Source: Arthrobacter sp. DWC3 (GTDB taxonomy: Bacteria; Actinomycetota; Actinomycetes; Actinomycetales; Micrococcaceae). Taken from it: 64,000 nucleotides of DNA. Numbering within the stretch: position 1 is the stretch's first letter; the number at the start of each line of letters is the position of its first letter. Made by a program: the position numbers and the translations under genes. Below the pieces are notes generated by a model. The model made no database searches and was not told the origin of the DNA. It worked only from the letters and a program-made list of their open reading frames with translations. Positions 48,829 to 56,939 of the stretch are shown here, one piece after another. The DNA lies in contig NZ_PJIP01000007.1 of NCBI RefSeq assembly GCF_002929375.1, positions 124,001-188,000 of the forward strand. The letters are read 5' to 3'.

Positions 48829-49140
48829 TCACCCGGACGGCAGGGCTCCGTCCGCTCGGGGAGCGGGAACGGGGCGCCAGCCGTCGGAGTCGATCTCGAG
48901 GACTGCCGGAGCCGGGCCCGGTCCTGCGCGGCGAACAGCCCGCGCGATGGCGTCCGTGGGCGCCGTGACGACGAACGTCTCGCCGCGGAACCGGTCCGCC
49001 GTCTCCTCCAGGAACGCCGCGAGGTCCTGATCCGCGGGGAGATCGAAGCGTGCGGCGACGGGCAGTCGCGCCAGCCAGTCGGGGAGTGCCGCCCCGGCGG
49101 CGAGGAGCACGGCCGTCGCGGGACACTGCAGATCCGTCAC
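48829..49140 (-). CDS. Hypothetical protein downstream of the glycosyltransferase gene
   Basis: A 103-residue soluble protein, unrecognised. Composition and codon pattern fit a real gene (ARLPVAARFDLPADQDLAAF, FVVTAPTDAIARAVRRAG). The GTG start at 49140 has AGGGG about 8 bases upstream and lies 28 bases past the glycosyltransferase stop, so it is probably the last gene of that operon. Function unknown. Confidence 0.6.
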   Translation of the reverse strand: MTDLQCPATAVLLAAGAALPDWLARLPVAARFDLPADQDLAAFLEETADRFRGETFVVTAPTDAIARAVRRAGPGPAPAVLEIDSDGWRPVPAPRADGALPSG

Positions 49141-49168
49141 CGCATGACCCCTGGGCAGCGCGTCCCGC

Positions 49169-50299
49169 TCATGCCGTCCGGTCCTTCCCGGGTGCGGGTA
49201 CTGATCCCCGGCGCTTCCCCCGCCGTCGGCCGTGCTCGTCGATCGCCCGCCGGCACGCCTGGCGCAGCTGGTCGGCCGACGCCGCCCAGGAGTAGGTGGC
49301 GGCCTGCGCCAGCCCGGCGCGGGACGCCTCGGTCCAGCGGGCGGGTTCCTCGAGGGAGCGCACCGCGGCGGCCACGGCCTGCGGATCGTCGGGATCGACG
49401 AAGAGCGCCGCTGTGCCTCCGACCTCCCGGAAGATCGGGATGTCGCTGGCGATGACCGGCGTCCCGGTCGCCATCGCCTCGATGATCGGCAGCCCGTACC
49501 CCTCGGCCTTCGAGAGCGTCACGAGGGCGGTGGAGTCGTGGAGGAGGTCCTCGTACTCCGCGTCGGTGACGCCGTCGTGGAACACCACGCGGTCCGTGGG
49601 CACGGGAAGCGCCGTCAGCTCGGCGCGGCGACCGGGCGTGATGCGGCTGAGCAGGCGGAGCGTGGAGCCGGGGAGCATCGCCATGGCCCGCACCAGCGTC
49701 TCGACGTTCTTGTAGGGCATGAACGATCCCATGTAGAGCAGCGACGAGGAGCGGGGGGCGTCGGGGTCGCGGCGGCGCTCCGTGGGCTGGGGCGCGTTGC
49801 CGACGAGCAGCACGGGCCGGTGCGTGAGCCGGTGCCGTTCGATGAGCCCTGCCGTGGTGGCGGAGATGGTGGCCACGACGTCCGCCCGGTCCAGCAGGAG
49901 GCGCTGCGGCCAGTAGGCGAGGTGGTAGAGCCGCCAGAGCAGGCGCACGGGTAGCGGGAGGAACCCCGGGGGCGTCGGGTTCTGGTAGTAGATGAGGTCG
50001 TGCAGGGTGAGCACGAGCGGGTACCGGCGGCCCCAGGAGCCCATGGTCTGCATGGGGCACACCACGACGTCGGGCTCGAGGCGGTTGATGCGCAGTGCCA
50101 CGAAGAGCTCGGCGGGGGAGAGCGGACTGGTGATCCGCACGTGCGACACGTCGGGCAGGAGCGCGAGCTGCCGCGGGTCGCTGATGAGCATCACCACGTC
50201 GTCCGTCCCGGCGAGCGCGGCGATCAGGCTCGCTCCGTAGCGGCTGATGCCGTCGTGGTGGTCGGTGCGCGTGAAACGCGCGTCGAACAGGATCCTCAT
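49169..50299 (-). CDS. Glycosyltransferase family 4-like protein
   Basis: A 376-residue GT-B fold glycosyltransferase, likely using a nucleotide-sugar donor. The N-terminal domain begins MRILFDARFTRTDHHDGISRYGASL. The C-terminal domain carries SSLLYMGSFMPYKNVETLVRAM near 190-211 and the donor-binding LSKAEGYGLPIIEAMATGTPVIASDIPIFREV region near 262-293, with the E-x7-E spacing of the family. Acceptor unknown. Its ATG overlaps the upstream hydrolase stop by 4 bases. Confidence 0.88.
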   Translation of the reverse strand: MRILFDARFTRTDHHDGISRYGASLIAALAGTDDVVMLISDPRQLALLPDVSHVRITSPLSPAELFVALRINRLEPDVVVCPMQTMGSWGRRYPLVLTLHDLIYYQNPTPPGFLPLPVRLLWRLYHLAYWPQRLLLDRADVVATISATTAGLIERHRLTHRPVLLVGNAPQPTERRRDPDAPRSSSLLYMGSFMPYKNVETLVRAMAMLPGSTLRLLSRITPGRRAELTALPVPTDRVVFHDGVTDAEYEDLLHDSTALVTLSKAEGYGLPIIEAMATGTPVIASDIPIFREVGGTAALFVDPDDPQAVAAAVRSLEEPARWTEASRAGLAQAATYSWAASADQLRQACRRAIDEHGRRRGKRRGSVPAPGKDRTA

Positions 50300-51165
50300 G
50301 CGGGTGCTCTCTCCAGGAAGGTCTCGATCAGCTGGGCCGCCTCGCGCGGTTTCTCGTAGTGCACGAGGTGCCCGACGTCGGGGAGGACGGCGAGCGTGGC
50401 ATCGGGTACGAGGGCGGCGAGCTCGCGCTGGCTCTGGACCGACCCGATGTCGTCCTGGTCGGCGGCGATGAGCAGCACGGGCATCGCGAGGTCGCGCGCG
50501 TGGTCCCGGACGGTGCCGGAGATGGAGGCCCGGAACGCCTCGAGGACCACGCGGCGGCTCGCGAAGGAGCTGAAGTAGGCGGAGTGCTGCCCGTGGATCC
50601 AGCGGCGCAGCGCCCTGTCCCGCGTCTTCGCCATGAACACGCTCATCCCGCGGACGATCACCGGGTTGGCCAGCAGGGCGCGCCCCGCGGCCTCGGGCAG
50701 ACGGTCGGCGGCCACGTAGTAGCCCTCCGCGATGCGCGAGGCCAACCGGCTGGGCCCCTCGAGGGCGGGCGCACTGATGGGATTCACCAGCACCAGCGTG
50801 TCGGCGAGTCCCGGTTCCCGTGCCGCCGCCTCCGCAGCGATGATCGAGCCGAACGAGTGGCCGAGCAGCACGCGTGGTCCCGGAGCGAGGCGCAGCACCA
50901 CGTCGGTGATGAAGCGCGCGTAGGTGGCGACGTCGTGCGTGCCCGGCAGCTCCCCGCCCTGGCCGAACCCCGGCAGGTCCGGCAGGAGCACCCGGTGGCG
51001 GGGGAGTTCCTCGACGAACCGCAGCAGCCCGTGGTGGTCCCCCCGGAAGCCGTGCACCATCACGATCGTGGCGCCCGGGGATGCCCCGGCGTCGAGCGCC
51101 GGGTACTCCCAGACCCGCTGCCGGGTGCCTTCCCAGGCGAGGGTCCGGACGATGCCCTGGCGCAT
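50296..51165 (-). CDS. Alpha/beta hydrolase
   Basis: A 289-residue alpha/beta-fold enzyme. The oxyanion region is VMVHGFRGDHHG near 36-47, the nucleophile elbow GHSFGS with Ser near 97-102, and the catalytic Asp and His are likely in IAADQDD near 235 and DVGHLVHYEKP near 264-274. A cap domain lies at about 125-200. Substrate unknown. The ATG at 51165 overlaps the aldo/keto reductase stop by one base and the stop overlaps the glycosyltransferase start, so the three are tightly coupled. Confidence 0.88.
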   Translation of the reverse strand: MRQGIVRTLAWEGTRQRVWEYPALDAGASPGATIVMVHGFRGDHHGLLRFVEELPRHRVLLPDLPGFGQGGELPGTHDVATYARFITDVVLRLAPGPRVLLGHSFGSIIAAEAAAREPGLADTLVLVNPISAPALEGPSRLASRIAEGYYVAADRLPEAAGRALLANPVIVRGMSVFMAKTRDRALRRWIHGQHSAYFSSFASRRVVLEAFRASISGTVRDHARDLAMPVLLIAADQDDIGSVQSQRELAALVPDATLAVLPDVGHLVHYEKPREAAQLIETFLERAPA

Positions 51166-51998
51166 CAGCCCACCCGGTCGGGGTGGGAGCCGAAGCGCTG
51201 GTCCCGGTCCAGGGCGTCGAGCGCCGCGAGGTGGGCGTCGTCGAGCGTGAACCCGAAGATGTCCAGGTTGGAGCTGATGCGCTCGCGGGAGCTCGCCTTC
51301 GGGATGGTCAGGATGCCGTGCTGCAGGTGCCACCGGAGGATCACCTGGGCCGGCGTGAGCCCCAGCTCGGCCGCGATCCCGCCGATGACGGGGTCCCCGA
51401 GGACGTGGCCCCGGCCGAGCGGGCTCCACGCCTGCGTCGCGATGCCGTGCAGTGCGTGGAAGGAGCGCAGCCCCCGCTGCTGCAGGTACGGGTGCAGCTC
51501 GACCTGGTTGAGGACGGGGACCACGCCCGTCTCGGCGATCAGCCGCTCGAGGTGCGGCTGCTGGAAGTTGGAGACGCCGATGGACCGGACCCTGCCCTCG
51601 GCACGGAGCCTCCCGAGGGCACGCCACGTCTCGACGTACAGGTCCTTCGAGGGGCAGGGCCAGTGGATGAGGTAGAGGTCCAGCTGGTCCAGGCCCAGCA
51701 GGCCCATCGTCGTGTCGAAGGCGCGGAGGGTCGCGTCGAAGCCGTGGTCCTCGTTCCACACCTTCGAGGTGACGAACAGGTTCCGCCGCTCGCCGGTCTC
51801 GAGGTACGCCCGCGCGGCGGTGCCGACGCCGGCCTCGTTCCCGTACAGCGCGGCGGTGTCGAGCAGCCGGTACCCGGCGGCGAGGGCCGTGGAGCAGAGC
51901 GCCGCGGTGTCCTCCGGCGGGACCTTGTACACGCCGTACCCGAGGACATCGATGGTGGTGCCGTCGGCGAGCGCGGCACGGGGGACGGAGGTGCTCAT
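51165..51998 (-). CDS. Aldo/keto reductase
   Basis: A 277-residue NADPH-dependent reductase of the 2,5-diketo-D-gluconate reductase-like AKR group. The full catalytic tetrad is present: Asp47 (LLDTAALYGNE), Tyr52, Lys79 (VTSKVWN) and His112 (LIHWP). The C-terminal cofactor region PKASSRERISSNLDIFGF lies near 230-250. It is the first gene of a minus-strand operon with the hydrolase and glycosyltransferase. The physiological substrate is unknown. Confidence 0.92.
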   Translation of the reverse strand: MSTSVPRAALADGTTIDVLGYGVYKVPPEDTAALCSTALAAGYRLLDTAALYGNEAGVGTAARAYLETGERRNLFVTSKVWNEDHGFDATLRAFDTTMGLLGLDQLDLYLIHWPCPSKDLYVETWRALGRLRAEGRVRSIGVSNFQQPHLERLIAETGVVPVLNQVELHPYLQQRGLRSFHALHGIATQAWSPLGRGHVLGDPVIGGIAAELGLTPAQVILRWHLQHGILTIPKASSRERISSNLDIFGFTLDDAHLAALDALDRDQRFGSHPDRVG

Positions 51999-52282
51999 GG
52001 GGGAACTCTACCGAGGGGCCGGCGGTCCGCGCGTCGGCGTCGTGCCGGAGCGGCGTCGCGGTCCCGCTGTGACGGTGTCGGCCCCGGGCATGACGCTGCT
52101 CCCGCGGTTCCGGGTTATTCTGCGGAGGAGTCCGTCAGCAGGACCACGGTGCATCTCCCGCGAGATGCCCTCGCGCTCGCAGGCCCTGGGTGTCCGCCCA
52201 CGGCCCGCCCGGCCGCGGTCCTCCTGGCGGTTGACGCATCGATGGCAGGGTCGCGGAGGCCCGGACGCTGCAGGGGGACACG

Positions 52283-53224
52283 ATGTACCGGACGGGGCAC
52301 GGGCACTTTCGGGCTGCGATGACGGCGGCGGCGACCGTCACGGTCGGCGCCCTGCTCCTGGCGACCACGCCCGACGGCGGGGGCCTCGCGTCCTCGACAG
52401 AGCCGGCGACGCCGACGACCTCCGCGTCGTCGAGCCCTTCACCCTCCACCAGCCGGTCCGCGCAGCCGCGGCCCGCTGCGTCCGCGCGACCCGAACCTGC
52501 CGCGTCCGCGCAGCCCGGGGCCACCGCCGCGGCACCCCCTGCCCCGTGCGTCGATCCCCTCGGGAAGCGCCAGGGGCTCGAGCTGCCCGACCCCGACCGG
52601 ACGGCCCTGCTGATCGGCGATTCGCAGTCCGGCGGAGCGGCCGGGGTGCCCGCCGACCGCACCTGGACGCAGGCGGGCCTCCGCGGCGCAGGGTACGACG
52701 TCCGATTCGTGGGAGCCGGCGGCATCGGCTTCGTGGCAACCAATAGAGGCGGCGCGACCAACTACCCCACGGCGCTGGCGCAGGGGCACTGGGTCATGCC
52801 CTGCTCGGACCCCGCCCTGATCGTGGTCCAGGGGGGAGGCAACGATGCCGCGCAGGGCGCCACCGACGCGCAGATCACCGGCGGGGCCGGCGCCGTCGTC
52901 GACTCCCTCTCCCGCGCGTATCCGTCATCGACCATCGTCCTGATCGGGACCCTCGCACGGGCAGCCGCCGACGGCGGTGGGCGGCGCACCGCGGTGGACG
53001 GCGTGCTGGGTGCCTACGCAGCGCACCACCGTCTCGCCTTCATCAGCCCGGGCGACTGGCTGACCCGCTACCAGGCGGGCACGCAGCTCGCCGACCGGGT
53101 GCACCTCACGCAGGCCGGCCATGACCGCCTCGCCGCCGTCCTGGGGGTGCAGCTCGAGAGCCTGCGCCTGACGCAGCCCGCGCTCGCCCGCGCACACCAG
53201 GTGCGGCCCTCCGTGGTGCCCTGA
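52283..53224 (+). CDS. Secreted SGNH/GDSL-type hydrolase
   Basis: A 313-residue exported protein. The N-terminal hydrophobic segment (AAATVTVGALLLATTP, about 14-30) is a signal or anchor, followed by a low-complexity Ala/Pro/Ser/Thr linker to about residue 88 that may span the cell wall. The SGNH domain has block I LLIGDSQSGG (Ser114), block III GGGNDAA near 178, and block V DRVHLTQAGH near 270. Substrate unknown; cell-wall or polysaccharide esters are plausible. The ATG follows AGGGGGA. Confidence 0.85.
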   Translation: MYRTGHGHFRAAMTAAATVTVGALLLATTPDGGGLASSTEPATPTTSASSSPSPSTSRSAQPRPAASARPEPAASAQPGATAAAPPAPCVDPLGKRQGLELPDPDRTALLIGDSQSGGAAGVPADRTWTQAGLRGAGYDVRFVGAGGIGFVATNRGGATNYPTALAQGHWVMPCSDPALIVVQGGGNDAAQGATDAQITGGAGAVVDSLSRAYPSSTIVLIGTLARAAADGGGRRTAVDGVLGAYAAHHRLAFISPGDWLTRYQAGTQLADRVHLTQAGHDRLAAVLGVQLESLRLTQPALARAHQVRPSVVP

Positions 53225-53315
53225 GCGGTCCGCCCGGTCCGCCCGGCGGCACCTGTGGACGACCCGAGGGCGCGGCGGGACGCCGTTGGCAGGATCTCCG
53301 GCCGTTCGCCCCGGC

Positions 53316-54593
53316 TCAGCGCCGCACCAACCCACCCCTCGCGGTCCGCGGGCCGAGGTCGTCCACCGTGTCGCCCTCGTCGGCAGCACCGGGCGCTGCC
53401 GCACGGTCGGTGGCGCGCGAGCAGGAGATGAGGACGCCGACCGCGGCGAGGAGGGCGATCATGGAGGACCCGCCGTAGGAGATGAAGGGCAACGGCACCC
53501 CGATGACGGGGATCATGCCCGTCACCACGGCGATGTTCAGCACCGCCTGGCCGATGATCCACACCAGGATGCCGCCGCAGACGTAGGTGGTGTAGAGGTC
53601 GTTGGCGAGCTTCGAGATGCGGTAGATGGAGTACGCGAGGACGGCGAACAGCAGGATCACGAGCAGCGCCCCCACGAGGCCGAGTTCCTCGCCGAGGACG
53701 GCGAACACGAAGTCGTTGTGCGCTTCGGGGATCCAGTTCACCTTCAGGCGGCTCTGGCCGATTCCGACGCCGAACATGCCGCCACCGGCGAGCCCGTAGA
53801 GGGCCTGGGCGCCCTGGTAGCCCAGCCCGTCCGCCATGCCCTCGGCGGTGGGGTGGAGCCAGGCGTTGATGCGCTGGATCCGGTTCTCGCTGGACACGAC
53901 GGCGAGGAAGGTCCCCACCACCCCGAGGACGATGCCGCCGATGAACAGCTTCGGGCTGGCTCCGGCGAAGAAGAACAGGGCCACCGCGATGAGTGCCAGG
54001 ACCATGGCGGTGCCGAGGTCCTTGCCGGCGACGACGAGGCAGATCCCGATCGCCGCCCCGGGGGCGACGGGGACGAACATGTGCTTGGCGTGGCCGAGGA
54101 GTCTCGCCTTCCGCGCGAGGACCGCGCCTCCCCAGATGATCAGGCTGAGTTTGAGGAACTCGGAGGGCTGCGCTGTCAGGGAACCGACCTGGATCCAGTT
54201 CCGGTTGCCCTGCACCTCCACCCCGAGCGGACTGAAGACCAGCAGGGACAGGCCGAAGGACCCGAACAGGATCAGCCAGGACAGCTTGCGGTAGGCGCGG
54301 AACGGGGTGAACGCGCACACCACCAGCGCGAATCCGCCGATGAGCGCCCACATGAGCTGCTTCGCGAACGTGTCGTAGGGGGAGTCGCCCGCCGCCACGA
54401 GTTCCACCGAGGACGCCGACAGCACCATCATCAGCCCGATGGCCACCAGGGCGAAGGTCGTGACGATCAGCAGGTTCCGGGCGTCCCGGTTCGCGTGCGG
54501 GCCGTGTGCCGTGACCCGCTCGCGTAGCTGCTGCCAGCGGGACGCAACCGGGGGCGTCGGGGCAGGGTGGGATCGGCCGGTGGTGGTCGTCAT
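53316..54593 (-). CDS. FtsW/RodA/SpoVE family peptidoglycan glycosyltransferase
   Basis: A 425-residue SEDS-family glycan polymerase. Ten or so membrane segments begin near residue 40 (NLLIVTTFALVAIGLMMVLSAS). FtsW-type blocks are clear: GNRNWIQVG, QPSEFLKL, the large loop ENRIQRINAWLHP, AHNDFVFAVLGEELGL and VPLPFISYGGSS near 370. It lies outside any cell-wall gene cluster and has no penicillin-binding protein partner here, so it may be a second FtsW. ATG 54593 follows TTAGGAC. Confidence 0.9.
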   Translation of the reverse strand: MTTTTGRSHPAPTPPVASRWQQLRERVTAHGPHANRDARNLLIVTTFALVAIGLMMVLSASSVELVAAGDSPYDTFAKQLMWALIGGFALVVCAFTPFRAYRKLSWLILFGSFGLSLLVFSPLGVEVQGNRNWIQVGSLTAQPSEFLKLSLIIWGGAVLARKARLLGHAKHMFVPVAPGAAIGICLVVAGKDLGTAMVLALIAVALFFFAGASPKLFIGGIVLGVVGTFLAVVSSENRIQRINAWLHPTAEGMADGLGYQGAQALYGLAGGGMFGVGIGQSRLKVNWIPEAHNDFVFAVLGEELGLVGALLVILLFAVLAYSIYRISKLANDLYTTYVCGGILVWIIGQAVLNIAVVTGMIPVIGVPLPFISYGGSSMIALLAAVGVLISCSRATDRAAAPGAADEGDTVDDLGPRTARGGLVRR

Positions 54594-54752
54594 GGGGTCC
54601 TAAGGGCAGGGGCCGAGGTGAGGGATCGACAAGGGGAGGTCACGGCTCACCCGTGCGCCCCCTGACGGGCCCGACGCTAGGCGATCGGACGCCGCCCGCC
54701 CGCCCGGCTCGCCCGACGCCGCCGGATCCTTGCACGATCCTGCGTCGAAGGA

Positions 54753-55325
54753 TCAGGTCCCGGTCCGGCGGTGCGCCTGTGCTGCGGCGAGGTCGAGGTG
54801 CGCCCCTGTCCACGTGCGCCGGAGCCACCGGTCGTGCGAGGCGACCACCACTGCGCCCGGGTAGTCGGGGAGCGCGGCTTCGAGCTGGGTCGCCAGCAGC
54901 AGCGACAGGTGGTTGGTCGGTTCATCGAGCAGCAGCAGGTCGGGCGGGCTGGCGAGGAGCACTGCGAGGGCGAGCCGTCGTTGCTGGCCGACGCTCAGCG
55001 GCGGCCGCGGCGCGCTGCGGGGCGACGGCGGACTCCAGTGCCTCCCCGATCGAGGACGCTGTCGCGAACGGCGGCTCCTGGTGCAGCAGGGCGATCCGCG
55101 GGCGCCCACCGGGGATGGTCGCGGTGACGGTCCCGCCGTCGGGCTCCAGCAGGCCCGCGATGATGCGCAGCAGGGTGGTCTTGCCGGATCCGTTGCCGCC
55201 GATCTCGCCCGTGCGCTCGGCGCCGACCGTGAACGACACGCCGCTGAGGACGCGTCGGACACCGAAGGTCTTCGAGAGGCCGTCGACGCGCAGGTGGGCT
55301 GCGGGACGTCCTGGGACCGGTTCGC
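54753..55325 (-). pseudogene. Collapsed ABC-F family ATPase pseudogene
   Basis: On the minus strand the remnant starts HLRVDGLSKTFGVRRVL and has Walker A GGNGSGKTT, then LLEPDGGTVTATIPGG and LLHQEPPF. It breaks near 55020 and in a different frame continues with the signature region LSVGQQRRLALAVLLASPP, Walker B LLLLDEPTNHLS and ASHDRWLRRTW. A normal ABC-F has two complete ATPase domains (about 530 residues); here the start of one and the end of another are joined with a frameshift, and no start codon is evident. Confidence 0.8.
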
Positions 55326-55327
55326 CC

Positions 55328-55765
55328 TCAGCCCTGGCCCAGTTCCTCGGCCAGCATCACGATGATGCCGCTCGGCCCGCGGACGTAGGTGAGTCGGTAC
55401 TGGTCCTGGTACGTGGCCACGCCGCGCAGCGGGTGGCAGCCGTGGCGCGCCGCGATCGCCAGGGCGTCGTCGAGGTCCCCGACCGAGAAGGCGACGCGAT
55501 GCATGCCGATCTCATTGGGCCGGGTGGGTTCCGTCTCGATCGCGTCGGGGTGGAGGTACTGGAAGAGCTCGAGGCGGCCGGTGCCGTCCGGCGTCTGCAG
55601 CATGGCGATGTTCGCGTGGTTGCCGTCCAGGCCCACGGCGGTGTCGGTCCACTCGCCGCTGACCGTGTCGCGGCCGAGGACAGTGAGCCCGAGGTCGGTG
55701 AAGAAGGCGATCGCGGCGTCGAGGTCGCGGACCGCGATGCCGACGTTCTCCAGTCTGATGGGCAT
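55328..55765 (-). CDS. VOC family protein
   Basis: A 145-residue single-domain VOC protein: RLENVGIAVRDLDAAIAFFTDLGL near 4-27, LELFQYLHPDA near 66, GMHRVAFSVGDLDDALA near 87 and a C-terminal TYVRGPSGIIVMLAEEL. His and Glu residues at the expected metal positions suggest a metal-dependent lyase, dioxygenase or epimerase; substrate unknown. ATG 55765 matches the conserved start; three more codons upstream are possible. It ends two bases before the ABC-F remnant. Confidence 0.85.
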   Translation of the reverse strand: MPIRLENVGIAVRDLDAAIAFFTDLGLTVLGRDTVSGEWTDTAVGLDGNHANIAMLQTPDGTGRLELFQYLHPDAIETEPTRPNEIGMHRVAFSVGDLDDALAIAARHGCHPLRGVATYQDQYRLTYVRGPSGIIVMLAEELGQG

Positions 55766-55820
55766 GCGGCACACGCTACCGAGTCGCCGGCCGGCCCGAT
55801 ACGGGTACCGGCGGCCGGCC

Positions 55821-56822
55821 CTACGCGTAGACGAGGCGCTGGGCGGAACCCTCGTCGAGGATCAGGTCGGTTGCCAGGCCCGCCGCGAGCGCGCCGCGCA
55901 GACCGTGGATCTTGGACTCTCCGGAGACCACGCAGATGCGCCGGCGGACCTTCCGCAGTTCGTCGAGGTCGGGGCCCGTGCTGCGCCGGTTCAGCACCAC
56001 GTCCCGGTGCGAGCCGTCCGCGCGGAAGAACATGGTGGCGACGTCGCCCACCACCGCGTCCTCCTCCAGCGCCTCGAGATCGTCGCCGTCGAGGTACCCG
56101 CCGCTGTAGACGTGGCTGGGGATGCCCGAGCCGATGGAGCCCACCCCGAAGATCGCCATCGTCATGCGGCGCTGCAGGTCGAGGATGCGGCGGACGCTGC
56201 GTTCCTCCCACATGGCGGTCTTCGTCTCGGCGTGGTCGAAGAACGCGGGGACCGGGAACTGCTCCACGCGTGCGCCGTAGGCCTGGCCGAAGCGGCGGAG
56301 GATCTCGCTCGCGTACGTGATGCCGGTGGTCTGCGTGTTGCCGGCGCCGTTGAGCTGCACGATCGTGCTGTCGTGGGTCTGCTTCCGCGTCAGGTGGTGG
56401 CTCACGGCGCTGAGGGTGGAGCCCCAGGCCACGCCGATGATGGCGTTGGAGTCCACGAGCGGTCCGATGGTGCGGGCGGCCTGGATGGCGACGCGGTCCA
56501 GCACGTCGGAGTCGCTGACCGAGTCCGCGACGGGCACCACGTGCGCCTCGACCCCGAAGCGGCGGCGGATGTGCTGTTCGAGGGCGGGTGCCCGCTCGGA
56601 CGGGTTGTTCACCTGGATCTGCACGAGGCCCGTCTCGCGGGCCATGGACAGCAGGCGGGAGACCGTGGAGCGCGAGGTGCGCAGCTCCCGCGCGATGGCG
56701 TTCATGGTCAGGTCCTGCAGGTAGTACATCTGGGCGGCCCTTAGCGCGTCCCTCGACCGGTTGCCGTGCGATTGCTCACCGGGCGTCCCGTCCACGCCCG
56801 GAGTACCACTCGTCGTCGTCAT
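55821..56822 (-). CDS. SorC-type sugar-binding transcriptional regulator
   Basis: A 333-residue regulator with an N-terminal helix-turn-helix (LTMNAIARELRTSRSTVSRLLS near 38-59) and a C-terminal sugar-phosphate-binding domain of the DeoR/SorC type (IIGVAWGSTLSAVSHH near 128; FGVGSIGSGIP near 226). It is divergent from glpD with a repeat between them, so it probably controls the glycerol genes in response to glycerol 3-phosphate; that ligand is inference. ATG 56822 was chosen because the longer form would need a TTG start. Confidence 0.9.
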   Translation of the reverse strand: MTTTSGTPGVDGTPGEQSHGNRSRDALRAAQMYYLQDLTMNAIARELRTSRSTVSRLLSMARETGLVQIQVNNPSERAPALEQHIRRRFGVEAHVVPVADSVSDSDVLDRVAIQAARTIGPLVDSNAIIGVAWGSTLSAVSHHLTRKQTHDSTIVQLNGAGNTQTTGITYASEILRRFGQAYGARVEQFPVPAFFDHAETKTAMWEERSVRRILDLQRRMTMAIFGVGSIGSGIPSHVYSGGYLDGDDLEALEEDAVVGDVATMFFRADGSHRDVVLNRRSTGPDLDELRKVRRRICVVSGESKIHGLRGALAAGLATDLILDEGSAQRLVYA

Positions 56823-56840
56823 TCCGCCAGTCTGAACCTC

Positions 56841-56892
56841 TTGTGCACGTTTGTGCAATGCGGTTGACTGCTATTCCCAGTCCTCGAAGAAT
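56841..56892 (+). promoter_or_regulatory. glpD promoter with SorC-type operator
   Basis: TTGTGCA occurs twice as a 10-bp-spaced direct repeat (56841-56847, 56851-56857), which also forms the dyad TGCAC-N4-GTGCA (56844-56857). Just downstream lie TTGACT (56864-56869) and AAGAAT (56887-56892) with 17 bases between, a good -35/-10 pair for glpD. The repeat abuts the -35. Confidence 0.65.
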
Positions 56893-56939
56893 GAGAGGTG
56901 CAGCGCCCCTTCCAGACATTGACGTTACGGAGTAGTACC

